Source: Ischnura elegans
Lineage: Eukaryota; Arthropoda; Insecta; Odonata; Coenagrionidae
Reading direction: 5' to 3'
NCBI RefSeq assembly: GCF_921293095.1
Contig: NW_025791658.1
Coordinates: forward strand, 4,092,001 to 4,156,000
Length of the DNA stretch: 64,000 bases
The notes under the pieces are model-generated. The model did no database searches and had not been told where the DNA came from. It was given only the letters and a program-made list of their open reading frames with translations. Every line of letters starts with the position of its first letter. The first letter of the stretch is position 1. The position numbers and the translations under genes were made by a program. Shown one piece after another: positions 21,858 to 32,914 of this stretch.

Positions 21858-22531
21858 CACTTTGAGTGCCGGCTGCTAAATTTTAAGCCCTACTGAAAAA
21901 TCCAGCCATTTTTACTATATTCGTACATTTTTTAAAACATAAGCATCAAAAATATATTTATATCGATGTGCATTTCAATAAAAATTGATTTTTCTCTTCT
22001 TATGAATGAGTTGAATGACATTTATTGCTAATTTTTAAATATATAATTTAACAATGAAAATCTACTGTTTTTGAAAAATAAAATAGTTTCAACATATGAT
22101 GTACCGCCATAACATGCATAATAATTTTTTTAATACGCTCAATTTGAACTATTTAAAGCATGGAAATCATAAAAAAGAGTTGTTCCAAGCACAGCATTAT
22201 AAATCCTGGATGACAAAAAGGGTCAATGCACCCTCAACGAACGGTCCCAAATTGGCCCAAGGAATTTTCACACAAAGTAGCCTAAGATGAGGATGCTGGT
22301 AGCTACAGAGGCCTTTTCGTCCTCGAGACATAAATTGAACTCTTTTTCCATCGAGCAGTTGATTTTTGAAAAAACAGAACCCCCAAGCAGTAAACTGGAA
22401 AAGTACCACGGGCGAAATATTACGGCTTCACGCATACAAAGCCAATTAAATGGAAAGACGTAATTTTACGTCCATGGCAATCCTCAGAAGGATTAGCAGG
22501 ACGTAATATTACGTCCATGACACGCTAAGTG
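21858..22531 (-). mobile_element. piggyBac-like MITE, inverted copy of 5243-5923
   Basis: Starts CACTTTGAGTGCC and ends GACACGCTAAGTG|TTAA at 22532. Internal CGTAATATTACG palindromes are conserved. Confidence 0.7.
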
Positions 22532-22620
22532 TTAAGCAAGCCCACTAAAAAAGCGTGTGGCAAGGGGTGTTAGTAACTAATGCGTTTACATACATAAAAA
22601 GCGATTGCCACAGCAAATTT

Positions 22621-22665
22621 ACGAATAGAATTCATTGAACTCCTTAAATGATTGGGGAAAACGAA
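22621..22665. repeat. 45-bp direct repeat, left of MITE-A
   Basis: Starts ACGAATAGAATTCATTG. Matches 23331-23376 except for two substitutions and a one-base indel. Confidence 0.9.
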
Positions 22666-23330
22666 AAGGGTGGTTTCCTATTATATTTTTTATTGCCTAA
22701 ATCGAAAGATTATTACTCCTGGAGTACGTATTTCACGCTCTTGGATTTTTAAATGACGTTATCTATTTTTCGCGATTAACGAAAAGTGAAAATTTTCAAG
22801 CGCGCGAAAACGCGACGGCTAAGTAGGAATGATGGAAAAAGCCCGTGTGATGTATTTCTGGTTCCCGCTGCCGCAATTGAGGTGGCCTTGGGGCGAGGCT
22901 TTGAGTGCTTATACGACGCAGGATGCTAGCAGGTAGCAGAGTACCATGCTAGCTGGTAGCGCTTGGCTTAAATAAGGATTATTATTCCCCTATCAAACGA
23001 AGGAAACTTTCCGAACTTAGGTAATTTTAATGGGTGATTATTAAGAGGTGTTTCCCTGAACTCTGTGCCTCATGCATGCATTGGCAATCTCAGACAATGT
23101 AAAACTCCTATCTACTCGTATAGAGTCAGGGTCCCTGTGACGTCACGTGGAGTGGCATCGCATGGGCGCCAATCTGGCCTTTTTCAAATGCAGTTAAATT
23201 AACCATTGCCATTCGTCTAAACGGGGATTTCTAAAACCAAATAATTTTGTATATTAATAATATACTAATGGTGGGCAACGAATCGCAATCAACGCTCTTC
23301 GTTTTCTTTGATGAAGGAAACTACCCTATT
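22665..23330 (+). mobile_element. MITE-A flanked by a 45-bp direct repeat
   Basis: Complete forward copy, AAAGGGTGGTTTCC to GGAAACTACCCTATT, with an intact TGACGTCACGTGG at about 23137. Confidence 0.9.
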
Positions 23331-23376
23331 ACGAATAGCATTCATTGAACTCCTTAATTGATTGGGGGAAAACGAA
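23331..23376. repeat. 46-bp direct repeat, right of MITE-A
   Basis: Begins at the base after the element's ATT end. Partner of 22621-22665. Confidence 0.9.
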
Positions 23377-23559
23377 TTCCCATACCTATCCTTACGGTAA
23401 AATACCTATCTTAATTTATCGCTTCTGTCGGACATGGAAATACTTCATTGGTTCTAATGTGATGTTCTCCGGGTCGCTCTTAAAAGGCTGTTTTACATGA
23501 GGCACGTACTTGCACTATCTGACGTATGTACGAAGGCGCAGTCTAACTAGGGAGGTTTT

Positions 23560-23680
23560 CAATCATTTTTTAGCCTAGATCGATAGATTATTACTGCTGG
23601 AGTACGTATTTCACACTTTAAGATAATTAAATGACGATATCTATTTTTCGCGATCAAATGAAAATTGAAAAATTCAAATA
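23560..23680 (+). mobile_element. MITE-A, left-end fragment
   Basis: AGATTATTACTGCTGGAGTA to ATCAAATGAAAATTG matches positions 30-150 of MITE-A, then stops at Helitron sequence. Confidence 0.75.
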
Positions 23681-24161
23681 GCAATATTTAGGAAGAAGAT
23701 ATGCGACTGCATATCTTACTTCCTAAAATTAGTTTTTAAATAATTAAAAAGAGAACAAAAATAATTAAAAAAAACAAAAACCTGTAAATATTCCTGACGT
23801 TAACGGCGCACAAACTGATACATTTGTTCATTTGCAACAATATCTTGCATTCTTTAAATAAATTTTATCAAAATGCGGCTGATTCCACATTCAAGTCTCC
23901 TGTTGATATCTACGTAATATGAGTCATCATGTGCGTTTAACAGAGGATAGTGTAATTACTTCCAATGCTGTGTTTAAAGAGGTCCTCTGACCTCAATTTG
24001 TACGTGAATATTACAATTAAATTTGTACATAAGACCCTGCCTTTTTTTCTACATTTTAAAATTAGAAACGCGCCTATCCCTATGTGGACCTGCATTGAAA
24101 AGAGCGGGGAAAGTCCGCTGGGAGCGGGGGAAGCCCGCTGGGAGCGGGCGCATCACGCTTG
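23681..24161 (+). mobile_element. Non-autonomous Helitron
   Basis: Shares GTAATTACTTCCAATG and the terminal CCCGCTGGGAGCGGG hairpin with the copy at 893-1560, and ends CACGCTTG before T. The 5' end is rearranged into a small hairpin at 23690-23745. Only the last codons of the helicase remain (VFKEVL). Confidence 0.8.
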
Positions 24162-24540
24162 TATTAAATAGTTTCAAACACAGGCGTAGATTTTCCATGA
24201 GCTCAATTCAAGTTAATCTGATATTTTTTGGCGTCAATCATTTCAAAGTCAAACGTTTGATCACCGCACAAAACTTAATTTTATTCATTTTTAAGAACAA
24301 ATGAGAGTTGTTCACTACAGTCGGCAACAACAATGAAAGTGTGATGTATACAACTGAAATTTTAACTGTTGACTAGTCACGACTGAGTCTTTCTAGTCAA
24401 TGTTAATTTTATATGCTAGGACAGTAATTTCTGGGAGAATCTAAGGACTTATTGTACCATCCTCTTACCTACTTACATAACATACGACACCAATAGGTGG
24501 CTTCCGGAATACCTTTTTTTAAGGAGAATGACGTAAATGC
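24162..24540 (+). repeat. Left arm of a large inverted repeat
   Basis: TTAAATAGTTTCAAACACAG, CAAACGTTTGATCAC and GTTGTTCACTACAGTCGG have inverted partners at 30625-31003. The arm contains part of the 320-390-bp tandem unit found inside. Confidence 0.85.
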
Positions 24541-25335
24541 CAAAACCCGAAATCATTAACATTTTAATCATGTATGTTTACCTTCTGACAAATCATACGA
24601 CACTAATAGCTGGCTTCCAAAATCCCTTGAAGGCAAAAGACGTCGTAAAGCAAAAATCTTCGAGATCTGAGTCTTGTATCTCCACGGCGAGAATAACGTG
24701 TAAGAAGGTATACCTGTTAGATGCCCCACATGACTTGAGCTCTTGCCGTTGGAGGGTGACTACTCAGCCTTCTTCTCATTGGTTTGTTTGTCAATGTCTG
24801 GCGTGGTACTCGGCTAAAAAATATGAGCGAAGGGGGTGCATTACGAATATAGCCAGCCATTCTGGGTATGGGCGATAAGGAGATTTGTGAACAGTGAATA
24901 AATACGTAAATCGTAAAACGCTCGGAAAAACGTAAACAAACTCTAATGAAACCATTTCCGAAGATGCCTTCTGACATATCATTCGACACTAATAGCTGAA
25001 ATGCCCTTTTTTAAGGCAAAAATTATGTCCTAAAGCAAAAGTCTTCGAGATTTTCGCCTTGTATCCCCACGGAGAGAATAACCTGTAAGAAGCCCCACTT
25101 GACTTGACCTGTTGCCGTTGACGGAAGACTACTCAGCCTCCTACTCAATGCTTTGATTGCGAATGTTCGATGGTTTACTCGGCTAAAATAGGATTAGCGC
25201 CGGGCGGCATTACGACTATAGCCATCCGTAGTGGGGAGGGACGATAAGGCAGCAAATCAGTGAACAGACCACAACCACGATACCTAAAGAACGCAGAAAA
25301 AAACGTAAACAAATTCTTATGATACCTTTCACGAA
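24541..25335 (+). repeat. 320-390-bp tandem repeat, cluster 1
   Basis: Units share GTATCTCCACGGCGAGAATAA, TGTAAGAAGG, TACTCAGCC, GAAAAACGTAAACAAA and CCTTCTGACAT. Anchors lie at about 24700 and 25086. Confidence 0.8.
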
Positions 25336-25354
25336 GATACCTTCTGACATAAAC

Positions 25355-25928
25355 ACGACAATAATAAAAATCAGTTTGGATTCAGACATGGATTTGCAAC
25401 TAAAGGTGCTCTTGTGTAGCATATGACCGAATTCAGTCAATTCAAACTCGCGAACTATTGCGTTATATCTAGACATAACCAAGGCATGTGATACTCTCTC
25501 GCACAAATTACTGCTAATGAAACTGGAGCAAGCTGGAATACGTGGATGATATTTGAAGTGGTTCGAAAGTTATTTGTTGACGATATATCAATGTGTAAAA
25601 GTAAAAAAATTATTTTAGTGAATAAGTTACTATTGAGACGGGAGTACCACAGGGCTCTGTTTAAGACCTAATCTGTTTTTGATTTACGTAAACGATTTAT
25701 GTGAAAATAAATTTAATGGTGAACACACATTATTTGCTGATGATTTAGCACTGCGCTACTAAGCTCCCAATTGGAGTTGTGCTGAAACATTTGCTAAAAA
25801 CATCATCTACGTTTATTGCGATAATGGTTTGATTTCAATGGGTTAGAGTTAAGTGAAAAGACGAAGTTAATGTTCTATGACACATGCAATACAAGTATTT
25901 TTAATTGTAAACTTATATTTTATATTTC
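25355..25928 (+). pseudogene. Non-LTR reverse transcriptase relic, first half
   Basis: In shifting frames one reads NQFGFRHG, LDITKACDTLSHKLLLMKLEQ (one block, about 25465-25530), a VPQGSV block near 25640, then LIYVNDLCENKF and the polymerase A-D-D box (FADDLAL) near 25735. These are RT motifs of the jockey/CR1 group. Several stops and frameshifts make it a fossil. It is split by the Penelope-like element at 25941 and resumes at 27368. Confidence 0.85.
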
Positions 25929-25940
25929 ATTACACATATT
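25929..25940. repeat. 12-bp target-site duplication, left
   Basis: ATTACACATATT, repeated at 27356-27367 on the far side of the Penelope-like element. Confidence 0.9.
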
Positions 25941-25994
25941 TAAAATGATGTTTCCTGGAGTTTAGGTCAATAAATTAAAAGTTAGCAGCCAACG

Positions 25995-26030
25995 TTTCGT
26001 TTTATTTTAAAAACATCTTCAGGGCTATGT
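25995..26030 (-). ncRNA. Hammerhead-like motif, left arm
   Basis: Reverse complement of the motif at 27231-27263, carried by the inverted left arm. Confidence 0.6.
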
Positions 26031-26364
26031 TAGAAAAAAAAAAAAAATTATGAAACAATATAAAATGCAGAGAATTAGGCAATATACAATATATATACAT
26101 AAAAAAGGAGCAATCGTGCCTTTTTTTATATAAACAATATAATTAATAGAAATATATATAAACATATATATATGAACAGAATGGATTATACAAAAAATTT
26201 TGACATACCTCTAAACTTTGAATACATTTATTGATATTTGATTTCTACGGTATTGAAACAACCTAGGTTACCATTAATTTTGATGTATTAAATAAAAATA
26301 AATTTTGCTGAGGTTATCGATGTCTGTTTTTTTATTACAGCAATTTTTTGTTTTTGAAATATAA

Positions 26365-26979
26365 ACCATTTCTTTAAAAACCATTCTAAAGAAAAACCAT
26401 TTTCCAAAAAAACTTGTTCATTCTATACTTTACAAAAACAACACTAGACTTTCACGTACTCAAAATTCACTAAACAAAAATGATTCAGCAAGTACAACAT
26501 CCCCATACCGTGGAATCATCTATATTGGTAAATTATCTGAACAAATTTCGAACGTATTCAAAAAAATAAATTATAAAATTGCACACAAGAATCATAACAC
26601 TCTAAACAAGCTCATTTACACAAAAATTAAATCTGAAACCCCTACAAATCTAAACAGTAATATAATATATAAAATTTCTTGCCTCGACTGTGACACTTGT
26701 TATGTAGGACAAACATCGCAATATTTAAAAAATAGAATTTCTCAACATAAATCAACAATAAAAGGTGGTATAACTCTATGTGCTCTAGCTAGCCATAGCA
26801 TAAACAATGGCCATATTTTTGATTTTGAGAACGCCGAAATTTTGGGTCATGAAATTATATTGAAAAAAAGACTTTTTAAAGAAATGGTTTATATTTCAAA
26901 AACAAAAAATTGCTGTAATAAAAAAACAGACATCGATAACCTCAGCAAAATTTATTTTTATTTAATACATCAAAATTAA
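26365..26979 (+). CDS. Penelope-like protein, C-terminal part (RT thumb and GIY-YIG endonuclease)
   Basis: A stop-free frame of 204 codons, without a start codon, ends at TAA 26977-26979. Near residue 60 SPYRGIIYIGKLSEQISN resembles the PLE RT thumb. Then come FKKINYKIAHKNHNTLNKLI, the zinc-linker-like IIYKISCLDCDTC, the GIY-YIG core CYVGQTSQYLKNRISQHKS, a histidine in LASHSINNGH and a glutamate-bearing FENAEILG segment, ending in LFKEMVYI. The Y-V-G, R, H and E catalytic positions are all present. The domain nicks target DNA to prime reverse transcription. The RT fingers and palm are missing, so the copy is 5'-truncated and cannot act on its own, but the remaining frame is intact. Confidence 0.85.
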   Translation, partial: TISLKTILKKNHFPKKLVHSILYKNNTRLSRTQNSLNKNDSASTTSPYRGIIYIGKLSEQISNVFKKINYKIAHKNHNTLNKLIYTKIKSETPTNLNSNIIYKISCLDCDTCYVGQTSQYLKNRISQHKSTIKGGITLCALASHSINNGHIFDFENAEILGHEIILKKRLFKEMVYISKTKNCCNKKTDIDNLSKIYFYLIHQN

Positions 26980-27230
26980 TGGTAACCTAGGTTGTTTCAA
27001 TACCGTAGAAATCAAATATCAATAAATGTATTCAAAGTTTAGAGGTATGTCAAAATTTTTTGTATAATCCATTCTGTTCATATATATATGTTTATATATA
27101 TTTCTATTAATTATATTGTTTATATAAAAAAAGGCACGATTGCTCCTTTTTTATGTATATATATTGTATATTGCCTAATTCTCTGCATTTTATATTGTTT
27201 CATAATTTTTTTTTTTTTTCTAACATAGCC

Positions 27231-27263
27231 CTGAAGATGTTTTTAAAATAAAACGAAACGTTG
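27231..27263 (+). ncRNA. Hammerhead ribozyme-like motif, right arm
   Basis: The core CTGAAGA is followed by a GTTTT/AAAAC stem with a six-base loop, then GAAACGTTGG. This fits the short hammerhead motifs known from Penelope-like pseudo-LTRs. Cleavage activity is not shown. Confidence 0.65.
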
Positions 27264-27355
27264 GCTGCTAACTTTTAATTTATTGACCTAAACTCCAGGA
27301 AACATCATTTTATATATTAAAATAAGGTCAAGAAAAAGGAGAAAATATAATAATA

Positions 27356-27367
27356 ATTACACATATT
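27356..27367. repeat. 12-bp target-site duplication, right
   Basis: ATTACACATATT, matching 25929-25940. Confidence 0.9.
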
Positions 27368-27515
27368 GTTTCTATTGTGTTCGTTATGTCTAGTTATTGA
27401 TAGAGTGAATGAAATAAAATACTTGGGAGTAATTTTGGACAGTAATGTACGCTGGGATAACAAATGCCTTAGAAGTGGCTTGTCCAAACTTTACTACCTA
27501 CGAAACAAATGACCA
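27368..27515 (+). pseudogene. Non-LTR reverse transcriptase relic, second half
   Basis: VIDRVNEIKYLGVILDSNVR and LSKLYYLRNK match the conserved I-K-Y-L-G-V-x-L-D segment after the RT palm in jockey/CR1 elements. It continues the relic at 25355-25928. Confidence 0.8.
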
Positions 27516-27519
27516 CTTC

Positions 27520-28100
27520 CGGTCCAAAAAAACATTTATCATGTTGTTGTTCATTGTTAAATTTCTCATGGTAAAATCTGCTGCGGCAGTGCATACATGA
27601 GGACATTTAAGTATGGACTCGTATGAAAATATAATAATTGGGGTAATATTGTCTAAAAATTATTATGAGCACTCATTTCCGTTGTTTGTGGCCCTAAATT
27701 TGTAGCCACTAAGGCATTTGTATTTAATCAAACTGCTTATATTGTTTTTTTTTTTACCAGAAGTGGAAATATGATGAGTGTATGTGATAAATATAAATAT
27801 AATTTAAGGAGCGTATCATTTCTAGTTGCAAGCAGAACTAAATTAACATTATATAAACGTTGTTTACTTTACATGCGGTCTTTACAAGTTATTTCATTTA
27901 CTTCCCGCTAGAATTAAAAAAATATAACTATAAAATATATATATATAAAGTATCATTTACTGCATTGTTATTTTTTATCGGCATACACTTTGTTCTTTGA
28001 TGGTGAATGTATTTCTGGTACAATTTGGACCTTGGAGACCACTTAAAGCTCCTGGTTGTCTTTGTTATTTTTGTATTCAGATGAAAAGACCAAATTTAGG
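27520..28100. other. No feature recognised
   Basis: AT-rich sequence with short simple repeats. Confidence 0.5.
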
Positions 28101-28104
28101 AGTA

Positions 28105-28439
28105 AATAAATTAATATTATTATTATTTATATTTTTTTATGTTTTCACAGCATTTTTGCTGGTTGTAGGCGAGGTACGGGTATCACCAAGTACTCTCGTC
28201 TCTTTACTCTGTTTTGAAAAATTTTCTGACAATCCGGCAAGTATTTAAAATTGCTGCTTTTTGTATGGTAATAAACAAGTTTTTCGGCAGTCCAATAGTT
28301 TGAAGACCTTGATGGAGTGAATGAGGCACTACTCCTGTGGCGGAGATAATGATGGGTATTATGTGTACTTTATCTGATTTCCACAATCTCTTGATTTCAT
28401 TTTTAAGTTCTTCATACTTTTCCATTTTGCTGGTGTAGG

Positions 28440-28440
<1 letters not shown>
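28105..28440 (-). mobile_element. Non-LTR element 3' end, copy 2
   Basis: Minus strand 28425-28204 reads KYEELKNEIKRLWKSDKV, then HIIPIIISATGVVPHSLHQG and QKAAILNTCRIVRKF, the C-terminal end of a non-LTR polyprotein family common in insects. An ATT-rich tail lies at 28105-28125. Copy 1 is inserted at its 5' side. Confidence 0.75.
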
Positions 28441-28481
<41 letters not shown>

Positions 28482-28482
28482 G
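28441..28482 (+). repeat. (TTA)n microsatellite
   Basis: About 14 TTA units. It coincides with the 3' tail of the minus-strand element at 28483-29690. Confidence 0.95.
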
Positions 28483-29690
28483 TTCTTTATACCACAAGAT
28501 TTACTTGGAGGTCTGCCAGCGTCGGGCCTTGCCAAGACGCTGCCTCAAGTTACAATTCATTTAAAAACAATCTAACTGTTCTACATGTATCCAGTATTAC
28601 AGATTTTTGAATGTTATATATTGTGTTTCTTTTAATTTTTAATTGTTCAATTCCAAAATTTAGTGATGAATGTATTATTCCTGTTGATGATATTACTATG
28701 GGGATGATGGTGACCACGTCCTGTTTCCAGATAGTTTTTTTTTGCCTTGCGAGGTCTTGATATTTTTGTTTCTTTTCCTCGTATTTCTTCTTAAGGTTGT
28801 GGTCAGCCGGAACTGCTATTTCAATTATAAAGGTCTGCTTTTCTTTTTTTTTATCCAGATTATGTCCGGTCTGTTATGCTGGACAGGTTTGTCTGTGTTA
28901 TAAATTGTGTTGTCCCAGTATAATTTGTAATTTTCATTTTCCGGCACTGTAGCAGGGGTGAAAAGGTAATATGGTTCATGATCCACTTTTAATCTGGTAA
29001 CATACGCTATTTCTAAATAAATAATTTTGCATACATTATTGTGTCTTTTGGTGTATTCATTACCTACTAGATTCGTACATTCGCTAATTATGTGTTCTAT
29101 CGTCTAACTCTTTGCATTACATTTGCGACATAAGTCATTTAATACGCTTCCGTCTTTGATTATATATTTCCTATAATTCTTCGTACCAATTACTCTGTCC
29201 TGAATGGCTACCATTGTCCCCTCCGTTTCCTTATATAGCTCACCTCTTTTTAACCAGGCATTTGATAGTGAGGTGTCTACGCATTCCTGATGAAGAAATT
29301 TGTGATGTATGCCATGTACTTGCTTGCTTCTCCATGTGTCTTCTAGCTCCTCTATTTTTTCTTCGTCTATTGATTTGTCTCTGACATTAAGCTGGAGTGG
29401 TGTTGCTTTATCATCATTTTTTACGACTGACTTATAGAGGTTAGTCGTCTCGCCTTTCGGAAAAAAGTAATTTCTAAATTTATCTATAATTCTGTAATGT
29501 AGGTTCTTAATGCGTATTAAACCTCTACCACCATTTTTTCTTTTAATGTATAACCTTTCGACAGCAGCATTTGGATGATGTGATTTGTAATCTGTTAATA
29601 TTATTATTATTATTACAGCAAAAATGCCTTTTCTAAAAGCCAAATATGACGTCCTAGGGCCAAAATCTTCGAGATTAGAGTCTTGTATCT
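28483..29690 (-). mobile_element. Non-LTR retrotransposon C-terminal region, copy 1
   Basis: An open minus-strand frame (29694-29104) reads NAAVERLYIKRKNGGRGLI, then IEELEDTWRSKQVHGIHHKF, NAWLKRGELYKETEGTMVAI and CRKCNAKS. That is the region beyond the RT with a Cys-rich finger, found in insect non-LTR polyproteins. After a stop it continues in shifted frames, including NRPDIIW and a VVTIIPIVISSTGII segment near 28700, parallel to copy 2. The clade (R2/R4-like or other) is uncertain. The 5' end is truncated. Confidence 0.8.
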
Positions 29691-30545
29691 CCACGGCGAG
29701 AATAACGTGAAAGAAGGCAACCCTGTAAGATGCCCTACTTGACTTAAGCTGTTGCCATTCGAGGACGACTACTCAGTCGACTCCTAAATGCTTTGTTTGG
29801 CGAGGTAAACAGAGAGAAGAGGATGAGCGCAGTGGGTGAATTACGAATAGCCAGCAATTGTGGGGAGGGAAGATAAGGTGCTCAGTGAACAGTCAACAAC
29901 CACGACAGATGCAGAACAAGAGGAAAAACGTAAACAGATTCTAATGATACCATTTACGAAGATACCTTCTCACACAGCATACGACACTAATCGGCAAAAA
30001 TGAAGTCCCATACCCAAAATCTTCGATATCTGAGTCTTGCATCTCCACGGCGAGAATAAGGTGTAAGAAGGTATACTTATAAGTTGGCCTACTTGACTTT
30101 AGCTGTTGCCGTTGACGGACGAATAATCAGTCTCCTTCTGAAAGCTTTGTTTGTCATTGTCTCGAGTGGTACTCGGATTAAATAGGATTAGCTAAGGGGG
30201 GGCATTACGACTGTAGCCAGACGTTGTGAGTAGGGAAGATAAGGAGAATAGTGAATAGGCAGCAACCACGAAATCTCCAGAACGCGATGAAAAATGTAAA
30301 CAAATTCTAATGATACCACATTCGAAGAAACCGTTTGACATAAAATACGGCACTAATAGCTTGCTTCCGAAATGCCTTTTTTAAGTCAAAATGACGTCCC
30401 AGAGCCAAACTCTTTGAGATTTTAGTCTTGTGCCTCCACGGCGACAATAATGTGTAAGAAGGTATACCTATAAGTTGCCCTACTTGATTAGAACTGGTGC
30501 CGTTTGCGATCGGCTACTCAAACTCCTTATTGACATCATTAAATT
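29640..30545 (+). repeat. 320-390-bp tandem repeat, cluster 2
   Basis: Same unit and orientation as cluster 1. The TGTAAGAAGG-type anchor lies near 29709, 30062 and 30451, spaced 353 and 389 bp. Confidence 0.85.
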
Positions 30546-30624
30546 TTACGAAACAAAATTAATCGTTAACTATCGCACATTCTAATACAGCCGTGAGCAT
30601 ACAAGTCTAAAATCTTAATGAATT

Positions 30625-31003
30625 TGGCTTTAGGACGTCATTCTCCTAAGAAAGGTATTCCGTAAGCCAGCTATTGGTGTCTTTTGTTATGTAAGTAGGT
30701 ACGTGGGTAGTACATTAAGTCCTTAGAATCTCCAAGAAATTACTGTCCTAGTATATGAAATTAATATTGACCAAAAAGACGCAGTCGTGACTAGTCTCCT
30801 GTTAAAATTTCAGCTGTATCCATCGCATACTTTCATTGTTGTTTCCGATTGTAGTGAACAACTCTCATTTGTTCTTAAAAATGAATAAAATTGAGTTTTG
30901 TGCAGTGATCAAACGTTTGATTTTGAAAGGATTGGCGCCGAAAATATCAAATTAACTTAAATTGAGCTCATTGAAAATCTGTTCCTGTATTTGAAACTAT
31001 TTA
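30625..31003 (-). repeat. Right arm of the large inverted repeat
   Basis: Inverted partner of 24162-24540, ending TTGAAACTATTTAATA. Confidence 0.85.
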
Positions 31004-31034
31004 ATATTGAGTTAATCAATGAATACGTGGCCGT

Positions 31035-31830
31035 ACATCCAAAACAATTTAACATTGTCCCGGAGGATCTGAGGAAGTGTCTTAACCGCTGAAATGATTG
31101 ACAAAATTCAAGACATGGTGCTGGGTGAATCAAAGTGCGCGATATAGGTAAGGCTAAGGCATATCGAAATGCGAAATGGCTTTAATTTTGCGCGAAAATA
31201 AGGGTGTTAAAAAAAATATCGTCAAGATTAGTGCCGCGTTTTCTCACACTGGAGAATAAACGCAATCGTTTGGTCAACTCAAAGGCGGATTTGGTGCTTT
31301 TCTTTCGTAATACTGGGGATTTTCCGCATAAATTTATACATTTTGATGAAATATGGATTCAACCATATGCTAAAGAAACAAAATAAATGGTAAACAATGG
31401 AATTTTGAAGATGAACGGGATCTAAATCAGGCGGTGATGCTGAAAAGAACCGGTCAAGTCATGGCAAATATATATTATTAGGAGTTTTGTCGGAATCATC
31501 AACATAAATTAGTTGGAAAAGGGAAAAAAGATAGCAGTAGAGTATAAGGCATTGTTATTGGACCGGTTGATGTTAGAGAATAAGTAAAGCGCCCTCATTT
31601 CAAGGAAAAAATGTCATCCTTCAACAAGACGATGCACGGTAAAACACCTTTTTAAAGTCAATAGCCAAAATTACGCATTCAAAGCTTGAATTATTACAAT
31701 ATTCACGGCATTCATAAGATTAGGCTTACGGCGACTTTTATATAATTTCAAAACTTGAAGAAATGGTTTTTTTTAAACTTGAAGAAATGGCTGACTAATT
31801 CTATCTTAGCAATAAACAGGGAACGATTTT
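31035..31830 (+). pseudogene. mariner transposase relic
   Basis: Fragments in three frames follow the mariner transposase in order: VPEDLRKCLNR near 31063; SSRLVPRFLTLENKRNRL near 31222; FIHFDEIWIQPYAKETK near 31335, which holds the first catalytic aspartate; VMANIYY and LLDRLML near 31550; a RPHFKEKMSS segment near 31590; THSKLELLQYSRHS near 31670; and SKLEEM near 31750. Stops and frameshifts throughout show loss of function. Terminal repeats were not located. Confidence 0.85.
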
Positions 31831-31834
31831 GGGA

Positions 31835-32355
31835 AGACCTCCTTGTCTGAATCATCATCCGTTAGCCAACTTTCAGTTCCAAAAATAACGTTACACTACG
31901 TGCTATGAATTAAATGGTGGAATTTCGGGAATCTTATCTCTTAAAGTAAGGCAATTAACCACAGACACGATCAAAAATTCGAGACTAGTATTATTGCGAT
32001 TCGGGAATAATTCTGATTTGCTCGATTTGACTATTTTTTTGCTCTATACCGCTGATAAATGGAAATGCATGTGTTATTGTTTCACTACCAAAATGCCTTG
32101 AGCCTTGACTGCCTTTGAAATTATTGATCAACATTCGCTTCTCGTGTTTAAATGTTTTAACTGCATTATTGTAAATCGGTGATGTTGATTCCCAAACGCT
32201 GGTTTTTCTTTTTAATACCCTACTCTCATTTCTGGAGGTATTTTTGCCTTTAAAAAACTTTTGAATTTACCCCTTTAATAATCAACCCACTATCATATCT
32301 ACACTCTGTCATGTCATTTTATTGCTAACGACGATATACTCAAGTATCTTGCCTA
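31835..32355. other. No feature recognised
   Basis: AT-rich, no coding frame. Confidence 0.5.
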
Positions 32356-32358
32356 AAA

Positions 32359-32901
32359 TCTATCTTCTAAAGTTTTTCTACTGTATAGATACCTTTTTCT
32401 CAACTTATACGCAGCCAAACAATATAAATGAAGTACCAAAATGCACAGAATTTATCAGAGAGCATGCGACGGCATATCTTACTTCCTAAATATTGCTATT
32501 AATTCCTAAAATTCGTTTTTAAATAATAATAAAAAATAAAAAACGGTAAATATTCCTGACGTTAACGGCGCCCAAACTGATACATTTGTTCATTTAATAC
32601 AATATCTCGCATTCTTTAAATAAATTTTATCAAAATGTGGCTGATTCCACATTCAAGTCTCCTGTTGATACGTAAGTATGAGTCATCATGTGCGTTTAAC
32701 AGAGGAGAGTGTAATTACTTCCAATGCTGTGTTTAAAGAGGTCCTCTGGCCTCAATTTGTACATGAAAATTCCAATTAAATTTGTACATGAGACCCTGCC
32801 TTTTTTTTCTACATTTTAAAATTAGAAACGCGCCTATCCCTCCGTGGACCTGCATTGAAAAGAGCAGGGGAAGCCCGCTGGGAGTGGGCGCATCACTCTC
32901 G
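32359..32901 (+). mobile_element. Non-autonomous Helitron
   Basis: Starts TCTATCTTCTAAAG after A and ends in the CCCGCTGGGAGTGGG hairpin and CACTCTCG before T. It lacks the helicase block except for the last codons. Confidence 0.8.
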
Positions 32902-32914
32902 TGTTAATGAAATT

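Larger units (their letters stand above)
25941..27355 (+). mobile_element. Penelope-like element with inverted terminal arms
   Basis: Bounded by 12-bp duplications. About 440 bp at the left (25942-26385) is a near-perfect inverted copy of the right end (26870-27330), including the last coding codons, AT-rich trailer and hammerhead motif. The unique centre codes for the end of the PLE protein. The tail AAGGAGAAAATATAATAATA precedes the right duplication. Inverted partial copies are known for Penelope elements. Arm identity indicates a recent insertion compared with the host RT relic. Confidence 0.9.

Noticed and set aside
28204-29694. A host gene on the minus strand (196-residue frame)
   Set aside because: The product matches the C-terminal region of a non-LTR polyprotein and has a second partial copy beside it and a microsatellite tail.
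31204-31386. Intact small gene with HFDEIWI
   Set aside because: It is the middle of a mariner transposase whose flanking parts are in other frames with stops.
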